From the NCBI RefSeq assembly GCF_900109525.1, contig NZ_FOAN01000006.1, positions 186,001 through 250,000 of the forward strand: a DNA stretch of 64,000 bases, in the 5' to 3' direction. The notes beneath the pieces were generated by a model. The model saw only the letters and a list, made by a program, of their open reading frames with translations, had not been told where the DNA came from and ran no database searches. A program made the translations under genes and the position numbers. Numbering within the stretch: position 1 is the stretch's first letter; every line of letters starts with the position of its first letter. Positions 18,264 to 27,932 of the stretch are shown piece by piece. Source of the stretch: Allobosea lupini (GTDB taxonomy: Bacteria; Pseudomonadota; Alphaproteobacteria; Rhizobiales; Beijerinckiaceae).

Positions 18264-18660
18264 TCGCGGGGACAACACCCAAATCAATCCCGCCCCTGAA
18301 ACCTGTCGTACTCTTCCCCCGTCCCGTCCGACCAAGGGGGCTGTCGCGAGGCATCGTGCGGCCGGGCGGGAGAGCGGTGTCCGCTTTGGACAGCCGTCGC
18401 GGGCTGGAATGGCGGAGGGGCCTCGTCCGGGCGAAGCCAGGTCCTGCCCGACCTGAAGGCCCGGTGCGGCACCTTGAAGAGAATCGCGCGCGGGGTTCGG
18501 AGGCGGTGAGCGTCTGCCGTCTCGACACTTCGACATCGACATTCGACATGGCGGCGGAACGCTGCCGCAACCGGACCCCGCGCTCCCCTCGGGCTTGCGC
18601 TCGTCTTTCAAACCCTCGCGGCGGAAGCCGGCGGGGCCGTGGTCGTGCCGAAGAGGTCGT
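18264..18660. other. Gene-free stretch
   Basis: About 400 bp between a repeat and the stop of the DUF4239-like gene. Open frames exist on both strands but are arginine/proline-rich and shadow-like, with no signal peptide or recognisable domain. I see no convincing gene, RNA or terminator here. Confidence 0.5.
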
Positions 18661-18661
18661 C

Positions 18662-19447
18662 CTATCGCATCATGTCCGCAAGTGCCTCGCGCATCGCAGT
18701 GCTGGGGACGTGGAACACGCCCTGATAGGGCAGGCTGAGGTCGACGATCACGAACATGATGCTGGAGACGGAGAGCACCCCGATCGCCAGCACGATGGCG
18801 CTGAGAGCGCGCCGCGGGATCTGCAGGCCGAAGCTCAGGAAGACCAGACTGAGCCAGAAGCTCAATATGCCGATGAAGAAGTCGCCGGATGGGGCGATCG
18901 CATCCTCGATGACGTTCCATCTGGCGGACGAAACCTGCGCAAAGGCTGCACGGCAGCGCGTCGCGGTGTTCTCGAGGCCCGTGGTCGGAAGCGCATCCAC
19001 CTCTGCCCCGATCTCGCTGATCAAGCGCGACAGCGTCCGGTCCTCGCCGCGAAGGGCCATGCCCGCTATGTCCGGCATGCCCGCGACCGTCGGCGCCGCC
19101 TCGTGCGGCCAGGTGCTCGCGATCACCGCAGCCGTGTACCGCCGAAGCTTCAGCCTGATCGGATCGGCGGCCTCCTTGAACAGGCGCAGGCACTGATCGA
19201 GATTGGCGAGCCGAGCCGCATAGGCAGACCGGTGACTGCTCGTCACGTCGAAGCGACTCCGCGCCGTCGACAATTGCAGGGAGAGGATCAGCGCCGCGAA
19301 GGTGACCATCAGGCCGGTCACCAGCCTGATCGAATCCATGGTCTCGCTGGTCAGGTGACGCTCGTGCAGGCGCTTGCGCAAGGCGATGCCTGCCAGCGCG
19401 CTCAGACTGAACAGCGCCAGAAATGCGAGGACCAAGAGGAGTTCCAT
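18662..19447 (-). CDS. DUF4239-like (bestrophin-like) membrane protein
   Basis: A 261-aa protein with hydrophobic segments at about residues 2-24 and 43-62, a soluble middle, then two adjacent segments at about 190-235. The ending (DLSLPYQGVFHVPSTAMREAL) matches the pattern of DUF4239 proteins, where a segment near the membrane reads like D-rP-G-f-v. Function is unknown, possibly channel-related. It stands alone between a gene-free stretch and an SDR gene. Confidence 0.65.
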   Translation of the reverse strand: MELLLVLAFLALFSLSALAGIALRKRLHERHLTSETMDSIRLVTGLMVTFAALILSLQLSTARSRFDVTSSHRSAYAARLANLDQCLRLFKEAADPIRLKLRRYTAAVIASTWPHEAAPTVAGMPDIAGMALRGEDRTLSRLISEIGAEVDALPTTGLENTATRCRAAFAQVSSARWNVIEDAIAPSGDFFIGILSFWLSLVFLSFGLQIPRRALSAIVLAIGVLSVSSIMFVIVDLSLPYQGVFHVPSTAMREALADMMR

Positions 19448-19534
19448 GCGATCTCCCTGGCTCGGCCTATGGATCGGGACGCCCGGTCGATATGAGCCTC
19501 GCCTTGCCTAAGCCGTTCATTGCCTTTGCCCGGA

Positions 19535-20284
19535 TCAGGGCCCGACGAGCTGCCCGCCATCGACGACGATGGTCTGGGCGGTGACCCAGCCGGCCTTGTC
19601 GGAAGCGAGGAAGAGCACGACCTCGGCGACCTCCTCCGGCCTGCCCATCCGGCCGAAGGGAATGCTGGTAAGGGTCGCTCGGTAGAGCTCGGGGTTGGAG
19701 GTCTTCCGGTCTTCCCACGTCCCGCCGGGGAACTCGATCGAGCCTGGCGCGACCCCGTTCACCCGGATGCCCTGCTTGGCCAGCATCTTCGCCTGGCTCG
19801 CCGTGTAGTGCATCACCGCCGCCTTGATCGCGCCATAGGGCGCCGAGCGGGAGGAGGCCCGCAGCGCCGAGATCGAGGAGATGTTCACGATCGACGAGCC
19901 TGGCTTCATGTGCGGGACCGCCGCATGGCTGCCGCGGACGATCGCCATCATGTCGACGTTGAGCGAGGCGGCCCAGCCCTCCTCGTCATCCGTATGGCCG
20001 AAGCCGGAGGCGTTGTTGACGAGCACATCCAGGCCTCCGAGCGCGGCTACTGCCTGCGGCACATAGGCCTCGATCGCCTTGGCGTCGGCAAGATCGACGT
20101 TTGAGCCATGCGCGGTCACGCCGAGCGCCGCGACCTCCCGCCGCGCCGCTTCGAGCGGCCCCGGATTGCGCGCGCAGATCGAGACCGAAGCACCCTGTGC
20201 GGCGAAGCCCAGCGCAATCGCGCGCCCGATGCCGCGGCTGCCCCCCATGACGATCACGCGCTTGCCGGCGAAGTCTTTGGCCAT
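19535..20284 (-). CDS. SDR-family NAD(P)-dependent oxidoreductase
   Basis: A 249-aa Rossmann-fold dehydrogenase with the cofactor motif GGSRGIG (about residue 15), NNAS (about 90), the catalytic serine region NISSISA, Tyr/Lys in YGAIKAAV, and a C-terminal DGG. The substrate is unknown; an acyl-CoA or alcohol metabolite is possible because an acyl-CoA ligase gene ends 99 bp upstream on the same strand. It may be part of the same catabolic unit. Confidence 0.9.
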   Translation of the reverse strand: MAKDFAGKRVIVMGGSRGIGRAIALGFAAQGASVSICARNPGPLEAARREVAALGVTAHGSNVDLADAKAIEAYVPQAVAALGGLDVLVNNASGFGHTDDEEGWAASLNVDMMAIVRGSHAAVPHMKPGSSIVNISSISALRASSRSAPYGAIKAAVMHYTASQAKMLAKQGIRVNGVAPGSIEFPGGTWEDRKTSNPELYRATLTSIPFGRMGRPEEVAEVVLFLASDKAGWVTAQTIVVDGGQLVGP

Positions 20285-20383
20285 GCGGACGAGTCCTTGC
20301 TGATATGTCCGGCCTATATAGCTGCGGCGCGAGGCTTCGCCGCAAGGGCCGCCGCCCGCTGCCCGCGCATGGCAGGCCTCCCC

Positions 20384-22006
20384 TCACCCCGGCAGCCGAT
20401 ACGCCCTGAACATCTCGCGCAGCGCCGTCTTTTGGATCTTGCCCGTCGCGGTATGCGGGATCGCTTCGACCAGCACGACATCGTCGGGCAGCCACCATTT
20501 GGCGACCTTCCCGGTCATGAAGGCGAGCATCTCCTCGCGCCCGGGCGTCTTGCCGGGCTTGGGCACGATCACGAGGAGCGGGCGCTCGTCCCATTTCGGA
20601 TGGGCGACGCCGATCACCGCGGCTTCCGCCACATCGGGATGGCCGATGGCAAGGTTTTCGAGCTCGATCGAGGAGATCCACTCGCCGCCCGACTTGATCA
20701 CGTCCTTGGAGCGGTCGGTGACCTGCATGTAGCCATGGGGATCGATGGTCGCGACGTCACCGGTGTCGAAGAAGCCGTGCTCGTCGAGGATTGGCTGATC
20801 GTGCCTGTAATAGGCGCCGGCGACCGCCGGCCCGCGCACCTTCAGGCGCCCGAAGGTCTTGCCGTCCCAGGGCAGGTCGGTGCCATCATCGTCGGTCAGG
20901 CGGAACTCGACGCCGAACTGCGGGTGGCCCTGCTTGACCTTGAGGTCGTAGAGCGCATCGCCTTCGAGCCCGTCATAGACCGGCTTGATCGAGCAGAACG
21001 AGCCGATCGGGCTCATCTCGGTCATGCCCCAGGCATGGTCGACGGTGACGCCGTATGTCTTTTCGAAGGCCTCGGTCATCGCCCGTGGGCAGGCCGAACC
21101 GCCGATCACCACGCGCTTCAGCGTGTCGAGCTTGCCGCCGGTCGCTTCCAGATGCTGCAGCAGGCCGAGCCAGACCGTCGGCACCGCCGCGGTCAGCGTC
21201 ACCTGCTCGCCATTGAGCAATTCCAGCAGCGAGGCCCCATCGAGCTTCATGCCAGGCATCACCAGCTTCGCCCCGGTCATCGGCGCCGAGAAGGCGAGCG
21301 ACCAGCTGTTGGCGTGGAAGAGCGGCACAACCGGCAGGACGACGGTGCGCGCCGACAGGCCCATATAGTCCGGCTGGGCGCAGCCCATGGCGTGCAGCAC
21401 GTTGGAGCGGTGCGAATAGAGCACGCCCTTGGGTCCGCCGGTCGTGCCGGAGGTGTAGCAGAGCCCGGCCGCGGTGTTCTCGTCGAACGTGGCCCAGGCA
21501 AAATCGTCGTCGGCCTCGGCAAGCCAGTCCTCGTAAGGAACGGCGTTCCGGAGCGAGGTCTGCGGCATATGCGCGGCATCGGTCAGGACGATGTAGCGCT
21601 CGACGGTCGGCAGCTTGTCCTGCAGGCCTTCCATCAGCGGCACGAAGGTCAGGTCGAGGAAGAGCAGCCGATCCTCGGCATGATCGATCAGCTGGGCGAT
21701 CTGCTCGGGGAACAGCCGCGGATTGACGGTGTGGGTGATCGCGCCCATGCCGCTGATGCCGTACCAGAGCGCCAGATGCCGGTCGGTGTTCCAGGCGAGC
21801 GTCGCGACGCGGTCGCCGAGGCGGATGCCTTCCTGCGTCAGCCTCTTGCCGATCCTGAGCGCGCTCTGGCGGATATCGGCATAGGTTGTGCGCCGGATCG
21901 GCCCTTCGACGCTGCGGGAGACGACTTCGCGGGTGCCGTGCTGGATCGCCGCGTGATCGATGATCCGATGGATCAGCAGCGGCCAATTCTGCATCAGCCC
22001 GAGCAT
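20384..22006 (-). CDS. Fatty acid / carboxylic acid-CoA ligase (AMP-forming)
   Basis: Activates a carboxylic acid with ATP and CoA. The protein has 540 aa. The AMP-binding motif [11 protein letters not shown] is at 184-194. WGMTEMSP, the hinge DTGDV and the C-terminal catalytic lysine motif [11 protein letters not shown] are intact. Overall it resembles long-chain acyl-CoA synthetases and the related 3-methylthiopropionyl-CoA ligases, and cannot be separated between them here. It is divergent from a MarR gene with a palindromic operator in between (22101-22114), so it is likely repressed in the absence of its substrate or product. Confidence 0.9.
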   Translation of the reverse strand: MLGLMQNWPLLIHRIIDHAAIQHGTREVVSRSVEGPIRRTTYADIRQSALRIGKRLTQEGIRLGDRVATLAWNTDRHLALWYGISGMGAITHTVNPRLFPEQIAQLIDHAEDRLLFLDLTFVPLMEGLQDKLPTVERYIVLTDAAHMPQTSLRNAVPYEDWLAEADDDFAWATFDENTAAGLCYTSGTTGGPKGVLYSHRSNVLHAMGCAQPDYMGLSARTVVLPVVPLFHANSWSLAFSAPMTGAKLVMPGMKLDGASLLELLNGEQVTLTAAVPTVWLGLLQHLEATGGKLDTLKRVVIGGSACPRAMTEAFEKTYGVTVDHAWGMTEMSPIGSFCSIKPVYDGLEGDALYDLKVKQGHPQFGVEFRLTDDDGTDLPWDGKTFGRLKVRGPAVAGAYYRHDQPILDEHGFFDTGDVATIDPHGYMQVTDRSKDVIKSGGEWISSIELENLAIGHPDVAEAAVIGVAHPKWDERPLLVIVPKPGKTPGREEMLAFMTGKVAKWWLPDDVVLVEAIPHTATGKIQKTALREMFRAYRLPG

Positions 22007-22100
22007 GCGTTTCTCCCTGTCGTCTTGCTTCGCTTTTTGGCAGCATAGCCAGCGGACGGCTCGCGGCGAAAGCCCTCGCCTCCCGCTAGGAGATGAGTTA

Positions 22101-22114
22101 GTTTACAAGTAAAC
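22101..22114. promoter_or_regulatory. MarR-type operator
   Basis: GTTTAC-AA-GTAAAC, a perfect dyad, lies 9 bp before the marR start codon and 95 bp upstream of the acyl-CoA ligase start. Position and symmetry are typical for autoregulation and control of the divergent gene by a MarR dimer. Confidence 0.65.
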
Positions 22115-22123
22115 GATCTAGGG

Positions 22124-22600
22124 ATGAACGCCTTGTCAGTGCCGCGCCCAATCCCCGCCCCGGAACCCATCGAGCCGGACCGCGTCTGGTTCCGCTTCAT
22201 GCGCCTGCATCAGCGCATGCTCGGCCAGATGACCGCGCGCATCCGCGAGCTCGGTCTCTCCATCCCGCAATTCGACCTGCTCTCGACCCTGACCGAGCGC
22301 GAGGGCATCAGCCAGAGCGAGCTCGCCGAGCGGCTCTACGTCACCAAGGGCAATGTCTCCGGACTGGTCGACCGGCTGGTGCAGGCCGGCCTCGTCGAGC
22401 GCCGCGCCATCGTCGGCGACCGGCGCTCCTATGCCATGCACCTGACACCGGAGGGCCGGCGCCTCGCCGAGGCCGGCATGACGACGCAGCGCGATTATGT
22501 CGCCCAGACGCTCGGCAAGCTCCCGCATGACGACCTCGCCGAGCTCGACCGGCTGGTCCTGGCCTGGCGCGAGCGCGCCCGCGCCATTGACGCGCCCTGA
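22124..22600 (+). CDS. MarR-family transcriptional regulator
   Basis: A 158-aa winged-helix regulator. The recognition region is SQSELAERLYVTKGNVSGLVDRLVQAGLVER at about residues 65-95, followed by the wing containing GDRRSYAMHLT. Length and layout fit MarR. It is divergent from the acyl-CoA ligase and overlaps the patatin gene by one base (TGATG), so it probably controls both. Acyl-CoA thioesters are typical ligands of this group, but this is inference. Confidence 0.9.
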   Translation: MNALSVPRPIPAPEPIEPDRVWFRFMRLHQRMLGQMTARIRELGLSIPQFDLLSTLTEREGISQSELAERLYVTKGNVSGLVDRLVQAGLVERRAIVGDRRSYAMHLTPEGRRLAEAGMTTQRDYVAQTLGKLPHDDLAELDRLVLAWRERARAIDAP

Positions 22601-23448
22601 TGTTCGCCGGCCTGGCTTATGCCGGCGGCGGCAATCGCTGCTATTGGCAGGGCGGCTTCTACGAGACCGTCGCGCCTGAGATCGGCCTGAAGCCGCGCCG
22701 CATCGTCGGCGCCAGCGCCGGCGCCGGGGCGATGCTCTACAATGCGCTTGGGCTGGGCCCGACCGTGCGCGCGATGCTGCGCGAGGCCTGCTCCGGCCGC
22801 ACCTCCGAGATCGACTGGGCCGCCTTCCGCCGTGGCGGCCGGCTCTTCCCGGTGGCGGAGATGTATCGCGGCATGCTCGCGAGCCTGTTCACGCCGCAGC
22901 GGCTGGCGGCGCTGAAGGCCCAGGCCGATTTCCTGATCGCGATCTCGCGGCCGCCGCGCTTCTGGCCGCTTCCGGTCATCACCACGATCGGCATCGGCGC
23001 CTACCAGCTCGAGAAGCGCTTCCGCCGGCCGGTCCATCCGACGGTCGGGCGCAAGCTCGGCTTCCGACCCGATCTGATCCGCATCGCCGACTGCGCCGAT
23101 CCCGAGCAACTGGTCGAAGCGCTGATGGCGAGCGCCGCCGTGCCGCCGTTCATGCCCGCCGGGAACATCGGCGCCCGCGCCGCGCTCGATGGCGGACTGG
23201 TCGACAGCGCCCCGGCCTGGGCGCTCGCCGAGATGGAGGCGGCCGGCGAACAGACGCTGGTGCTGCTGACCCGCCCCTTCGCCGAGGTGCCGCAGGTTCA
23301 GAACCGCACCTATGTCCGCCCCTCGCAGGTGATCCCGGTCAGCCAGTTCACCATCCGCAACTGGGAGGGCATCCGCTTCGCCTATGAGCTCGGGGTGAAG
23401 GACGGCGAGGCGTTTCTGAGGGCGATGGAGCGGCGGAAGGCTGGGTAG
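22600..23448 (+). CDS. Patatin-like phospholipase
   Basis: Serine lipid hydrolase with a Ser-Asp dyad: the oxyanion motif GGGN is at 9-12, the nucleophile elbow GASAG gives Ser39, and DGG gives Asp197. The protein has 282 aa, with no signal peptide, so cytoplasmic. Overlap with the marR stop shows translational coupling. Released fatty acids would be natural substrates for the divergent acyl-CoA ligase, which makes a small lipid-recycling module plausible. Confidence 0.88.
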   Translation: MFAGLAYAGGGNRCYWQGGFYETVAPEIGLKPRRIVGASAGAGAMLYNALGLGPTVRAMLREACSGRTSEIDWAAFRRGGRLFPVAEMYRGMLASLFTPQRLAALKAQADFLIAISRPPRFWPLPVITTIGIGAYQLEKRFRRPVHPTVGRKLGFRPDLIRIADCADPEQLVEALMASAAVPPFMPAGNIGARAALDGGLVDSAPAWALAEMEAAGEQTLVLLTRPFAEVPQVQNRTYVRPSQVIPVSQFTIRNWEGIRFAYELGVKDGEAFLRAMERRKAG

Positions 23449-23495
23449 TTTCCGGTTTGGTCGTTAGGCGCTGCCGGCAGACAAGGCGCGGGGAA

Positions 23496-23627
23496 CCCTT
23501 CTCCCGTGTGGGAGAAGGGCAGGGATGAGGGCCCGCCCTCTCAGTGGAAGGCGCAGCGGGCCGGTTGCGTTCAAATAATCATCGGCGGTCCCTCACCCCT
23601 ACCCCTCTCCCATCCGGGAGAGGGGAT
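23496..23627. repeat. Palindromic repeat (family B, copy 2)
   Basis: CCCTTCTCCCGTGTGGGAGAAGGG followed by GGGATGAGGG on the left, and CCCTCTCCCATCCGGGAGAGGG with CCCTCACCCC on the right; the same architecture as 18116-18263 but with diverged sequence. It fills the gap between patatin and amidase genes. Confidence 0.75.
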
Positions 23628-23696
23628 CCCGCGTTTCATTGTCCCCATCAGCGACCTTAGGCTACGACTCGAACTCCCTACCCGCCGGACCTGCCG

Positions 23697-25154
23697 ATGG
23701 CTTCGATCGATCTCACCGCCTCCGCCACGAGCCTGCGCGCCGATCTGCTCGCCAGACGCTTCACCGCGGCGGAGCTGCTCGAGGCGACCTTCGCCCGTAT
23801 CGATGCGCTGAACCCCACGCTCAATGCCATCGTCGCGCAGGATCGCGACGCCGCGCGGGCGATGGCAGCTGAGTCGGATCGGCGCATTGCCGCGGGGAAC
23901 GCCCGCCCGCTCGAAGGCCTGCCGATCACGATCAAGGACGCCTTCGACGTCGCAGGCCTGCACTCCTCCGGCGGCCTGCCCGCGTACAAGGAGCGCGTCC
24001 CGCAGGAGGATGCCGCAGCCGTCGCCCGCCTGCGCGCCGCCGGCGCGGTGATCCTCGGCAAGACGCTCGTTCCGGTCTTCTCCGGCGACTTCCAGAGCTA
24101 CAACCCGGCCCATGGCATCGCCAACAACCCGTGGAATCCCGAGTATTCGCCCGGCGGCTCTTCGGGCGGGGCAGCGGTCGCGGTCGCCACGGGCATGAGC
24201 GCCTTCGAGCTCGGCTCCGATCTCGGCTCCTCGATCCGCTGGCCGGCGCAGGCCTGCGGCGTCTTCGGGCTCAAGACCAGCTGGGGCCTGGTCTCGACCT
24301 GGGGTCTGATCCCGCCGCCGCCCGAGCGGCGCACCTTGCGCAATGCCGACCTCGTCGTCGCCGGCCCGATCGCCCGCGCCACCGAAGACCTCGACCTGAT
24401 CCTGCCGGTGCTGACCGGCCCGCGCGACCCGAATATAGCGGGAGCGCCGCTGCCCGCCCCGCGCAGGACGGAGGCGAAGGGCCTGCGGGTCGCAATCTGG
24501 GCGCAGGAGCCGTTCGCTCCGGTGACCAAGGAGGTCTCGGACACCGTGCGCGAAGCCGGCCGGCGCCTCACTGAGGCCGGCGCCATCGTCGACGAGGCCG
24601 CCCGCCCCGGCTTCCGCTTCAGCGAGGCCTATGAGGTCTATGCGCTCCTGAATCACGCCGTCATCGCCTATGGCCTGCCGCCGAAGGTCCGCGCCCGCAT
24701 CCAGGCGCAAGCGGCGAAGTTCGCGCCCGGCGACCTCTCGCATCAGGCGCTGCAGGCGCGCGGCGCAAGGATGACGCCCGGCCTCTATCAGCAGCTCCAT
24801 CAGCGCCGCCTCGCTTTGAAGCGGCAATGGGCTCGCTTCTTCCAGAACTGGGACGTGCTGCTCTGCCCGCCCGCCCCGGTCGCAAGCCAGAAGCACGACC
24901 ACCTGCCCGATTTCCACGCCCGCCGGCTCGACATCGACGGGGTGGAGCGGCCCTATCTCGACTTCCTGTGCTGGGCGAGCCTCGCCACTGGCTCTGACCT
25001 GCCTTCGCTGAGCGCCCCGGTCGGGCTGTCGCGGGCAGGTCTGCCGACCGGCGTGCAGATCATCGCCCCCTTCGGCGAGGACCGGACCGCAATCGCGGTC
25101 GGGGCGATGCTGGAGAAAACCGGCGCTGGCTACTGGGCACCGACAGAGCAATAG
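23697..25154 (+). CDS. Amidase (amidase-signature family)
   Basis: Hydrolyses an amide bond with the Ser-cisSer-Lys triad. The 485-aa protein has Lys80 in ITIKDAF, the cis-Ser in GGSSGG (Ser155), and the nucleophile Ser179 in GSDLGSSIR; the 24-residue spacing matches peptide amidase. The usual GSD-x-GGSIR motif has Ser instead of the second Gly, which is uncommon but tolerated. The substrate is unknown. It stands alone after a repeat element and convergent with a histidine kinase gene. Confidence 0.92.
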   Translation: MASIDLTASATSLRADLLARRFTAAELLEATFARIDALNPTLNAIVAQDRDAARAMAAESDRRIAAGNARPLEGLPITIKDAFDVAGLHSSGGLPAYKERVPQEDAAAVARLRAAGAVILGKTLVPVFSGDFQSYNPAHGIANNPWNPEYSPGGSSGGAAVAVATGMSAFELGSDLGSSIRWPAQACGVFGLKTSWGLVSTWGLIPPPPERRTLRNADLVVAGPIARATEDLDLILPVLTGPRDPNIAGAPLPAPRRTEAKGLRVAIWAQEPFAPVTKEVSDTVREAGRRLTEAGAIVDEAARPGFRFSEAYEVYALLNHAVIAYGLPPKVRARIQAQAAKFAPGDLSHQALQARGARMTPGLYQQLHQRRLALKRQWARFFQNWDVLLCPPAPVASQKHDHLPDFHARRLDIDGVERPYLDFLCWASLATGSDLPSLSAPVGLSRAGLPTGVQIIAPFGEDRTAIAVGAMLEKTGAGYWAPTEQ

Positions 25155-25162
25155 CCGCCCGA

Positions 25163-26344
25163 TCAGAGCGGCATCCGGAACGTGAACCGGGTCTCGCCCG
25201 CATCGGAGACAACCTCGAGCGTCCCGCCATGGGCTTTCGCGATTTCCGAGCAGATAGACAGCCCGAGGCCGAGCCCCTGCTGGCTCGGCTTGGCTGAGGC
25301 GCGGACGAATGGCTTGAACAGCTCTTTCCTGACCACGAGCGGGATCGGCTCGCCGGCATTGGCGACCGACAGCTCAAAATAATCGCGCGCCCTGTGGGCT
25401 CGCACGGTGACGGGGCGATCCTCGGCCCCATGCGTCAGACCATTGGCGACCAGGTTCGACAGCATCTGCGCGATCCGGGCGCCGTCGCAATCGATCGGCC
25501 CCGACAGATCGAATTCGCTCAGCACCTCACGATCGGGATGCGCGGACCGTAATTCGCCGACGACCTGCTCGAGCATGGCCTTTAGCTCGGGCTCGTCGCC
25601 GCGATCGAGCTGAATGCCGCCACCAAGCCGTCCCCGTGCGAAATCGAGGACGTCGTCGATCAGGCCGGACATCCGCATGAGGCTGTGCCGCATCATGCCA
25701 GTCAGCTTCCGGATTTTTGCGATGTCCTCGGTGCGATCGAGCAGGTTCAGCCCGGCGGCGACCGAGGCCACGGGGTTGCGCAGGTCATGACCGAGCACGG
25801 CGATGAACTGCTCGCGGATTTCGCTGTTCTGGACCTCGCTGGCAAGGCTCGCCTGGCTCGCCGCCAGTTGCTGGTGCGCATCGAGATGGAAGGCGATCAA
25901 CTCGGCGAAGAGCTTGAACATGCCCAGCGTCGCCGGATTGTTGAGCGAGCGGGGTCTGGGATCGATTGCGCACAGCGTGCCGAAGAACCGGCCATCCGGC
26001 AGGATGATCGGGATCGAGATATAGCTCTGCAGGCCGTACATCTGCGGCGTGTGGTGCGTGCGATAGATCGGGTCTTCCGCGACATTGTCGATGACGACGA
26101 CCGCACGATGCTCCCGGATTTCGTGGCAGATCGTCGTTTCGATCTTGAGTTCTCCGCCGGGCTGGAGCCCGAACCCGATCTCGTCGCGGACACCGCACGC
26201 GACCCAGCGATCCTCGGAGACGCGCGCAACGGCGGCAAAGCCCATTCCGGTCGTCCGGCAGACGACGTCGAGTATGGTCGGCACCGCCGCGATCGATGCG
26301 ATGGCCGCGACGTCTTTGGAGAAATCCTGCGGCATCGAACTCAT
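25163..26344 (-). CDS. GAF-domain sensor histidine kinase
   Basis: A 393-aa soluble kinase. The GAF domain is at residues 15-160 (with the typical SYISIPIILPDGRFFGTLCAID). A dimerisation/H-box follows (His186 in VLGHDLRNPVAS), and then a complete HATPase domain with the N-box NLVANGLTHG and G-box GLGLGLSICSEI. It has no membrane segments and no attached receiver. No response-regulator gene is adjacent, so it is an orphan kinase. The GAF ligand or chromophore is unknown; no obvious bilin-binding cysteine is seen. Confidence 0.9.
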   Translation of the reverse strand: MSSMPQDFSKDVAAIASIAAVPTILDVVCRTTGMGFAAVARVSEDRWVACGVRDEIGFGLQPGGELKIETTICHEIREHRAVVVIDNVAEDPIYRTHHTPQMYGLQSYISIPIILPDGRFFGTLCAIDPRPRSLNNPATLGMFKLFAELIAFHLDAHQQLAASQASLASEVQNSEIREQFIAVLGHDLRNPVASVAAGLNLLDRTEDIAKIRKLTGMMRHSLMRMSGLIDDVLDFARGRLGGGIQLDRGDEPELKAMLEQVVGELRSAHPDREVLSEFDLSGPIDCDGARIAQMLSNLVANGLTHGAEDRPVTVRAHRARDYFELSVANAGEPIPLVVRKELFKPFVRASAKPSQQGLGLGLSICSEIAKAHGGTLEVVSDAGETRFTFRMPL

Positions 26345-26465
26345 TCAAACAGCAATCGGCCCACGGGCGATCCTAAGTCTATGTCAAAAGACAAGGCCTC
26401 AGTCCAACTCGCCTGCTTTTACGATACGCATGTTGGCGCGACGGCTCCAGCTCAGTGCGGAAAGC

Positions 26466-27506
26466 TCAAATGCAATCCGCCAGCGACGGCCGGCGGTTGC
26501 CGTCGCGGCCGATCGTCTCCGGTGCTGCCAGCATTGCGTTCAGCACCGCCTCCTGCGTCGCCTCGGCCGCGGCGCGGAACGGCAGGTCGATCCGGTTCTC
26601 GTTGAGGGCAGTGAGCGGGGTAAGATCGGCCTCCTCGAAATGTCCGATCCGGCTCGCGGTCGAGAAGGCGATGGCGATGTCGCCGCTGCCATTGCCCCAG
26701 AAGGCGCCGAGCCGCGCCAGCCCTGCGCCGCAGCGCCGGGCGATGCGGCTGAGCTGCCGGCTCTCCAGCGGCAGGTCGGTCGCCAGGATGATGATCACCG
26801 AGCCGCGCTCCGGCGGCTGGGCCGGGCTCGCGGCCGGCGGCACCGGGCGGCGCCCATCGGGCAGGACGAGATCGCCGGCATTGCCGAAATTCGCCTGCAC
26901 CAGCACGCCGACAGTGAAGCTGCGGCCATCGAGCTGGACCAATCGCGAGGCCGTGCCGATGCCGCCCTTGAAGCCGAAGGCGCTCATGCCGGTGCCGGCG
27001 CCGACCGCGCCTTCCTCGACCGGTCCGCTTTTGGCCGCATCGAGCGCGGCATCCGCATCGGCAACCGTCAGGCGGCGAGCCCGGATGTCAGAGAGGAAGC
27101 CGTCATTGCATTCGAGCACGAGCGAATTGACCGTGCCGGTGCTGAGGCCGATCTCGCGGTTGGCTGCGAGCGCCCGCCCGACCAGCGCCTCGATCCCCGC
27201 CGCGACCGAAAACGTGTTGCCGAGCAGGAGCGGCGTCTCGATCTGGCCGAGCTCGGCGAGCTGCATCAGCCCGACGCTCTTGCCGAAACCGTTGATGACG
27301 TCGACGCCGGCCCTCACCTTCTCGCGGAAGAGATCGCCGCCATGCGGCAGCACCGCGGTGAAGCCGGTGCGAATATCGCCTCCGCGGATCGTGCGATGAC
27401 CGACGGCGACGCCGGCGACATCGGTGATCGCATTGAGCGGGCCCGGCGGCAGCGAGCCGTAGATCAGGCCATAGTCCCGCGCCCGCTTGCTCAATCGAGT
27501 CTCCAA
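26466..27506 (-). CDS. P1-family peptidase (DmpA/S58 type)
   Basis: Autocleaving N-terminal-nucleophile aminopeptidase family that removes N-terminal residues (L or D, or beta-amino acids). The protein has 346 aa. The motifs GAGTGMSAFGFKGGIG and RGSVIIILATDLPL are intact; by analogy with DmpA, cleavage would occur between Gly235 and Ser236, leaving Ser236 as nucleophile. The downstream GNGSGDIAIAFS motif is also conserved. It is the third gene of the YkgJ-VOC-P1 operon, starting 6 bp after the VOC gene. Confidence 0.9.
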   Translation of the reverse strand: METRLSKRARDYGLIYGSLPPGPLNAITDVAGVAVGHRTIRGGDIRTGFTAVLPHGGDLFREKVRAGVDVINGFGKSVGLMQLAELGQIETPLLLGNTFSVAAGIEALVGRALAANREIGLSTGTVNSLVLECNDGFLSDIRARRLTVADADAALDAAKSGPVEEGAVGAGTGMSAFGFKGGIGTASRLVQLDGRSFTVGVLVQANFGNAGDLVLPDGRRPVPPAASPAQPPERGSVIIILATDLPLESRQLSRIARRCGAGLARLGAFWGNGSGDIAIAFSTASRIGHFEEADLTPLTALNENRIDLPFRAAAEATQEAVLNAMLAAPETIGRDGNRRPSLADCI

Positions 27507-27512
27507 TTCCGA

Positions 27513-27932
27513 TTAGACGGCGGTGTTGAACACGGCTTCGATGTTGTGGCCATCGGGATCGGTGACGAAGGCCGCATAGTAGTGCGGGCCGTAATGGGCG
27601 CGCAGGCCCGGCCCGCCATTGTCGCGCCCGCCATGCTGGAGAGCTGTCAGATGGAAAGCATCGACCGCTTCCCGGCTGGGAGCCGCGAAGGCGACATGGA
27701 ACCCCGGTCCCGGCGGCCGCTGCCCAGCCGGGCGGTGCTTCAGCGCCAGACCGTCCCCACCGCCCGCAACACCGTAGCCGACCGCCTGATTGGCCTCGCC
27801 CGGCCGAAGATCGCTCCAGACCCGGACGTAACCCAGCGGCACAAGGACCGCATCGTAGAAGGCCGCGGCCCGCGCGATATCGGCCACTCCGAATGACAGG
27901 TGATGCAGCATCGGCCATTCCGGCACGCTCAC
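27513..27932 (-). CDS. VOC-family protein (glyoxalase/dioxygenase superfamily)
   Basis: A 139-aa protein of two beta-alpha-beta-beta-beta units. Metal-ligand positions are suggested by HHLSFGV near the start, FHVAF in the middle and DPDGHNIEAVF at the end. The likely GTG start overlaps the stop of the YkgJ-type gene by four bases (GTGA); an ATG seven codons later (MLHHLS) is the alternative. No catalytic function can be assigned. Confidence 0.85.
   Translation of the reverse strand: MSVPEWPMLHHLSFGVADIARAAAFYDAVLVPLGYVRVWSDLRPGEANQAVGYGVAGGGDGLALKHRPAGQRPPGPGFHVAFAAPSREAVDAFHLTALQHGGRDNGGPGLRAHYGPHYYAAFVTDPDGHNIEAVFNTAV

Noticed and set aside
20108..22048. Long plus-strand open frame opposite the acyl-CoA ligase
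   Set aside because: Shadow reading; the ligase on the minus strand has all motifs.
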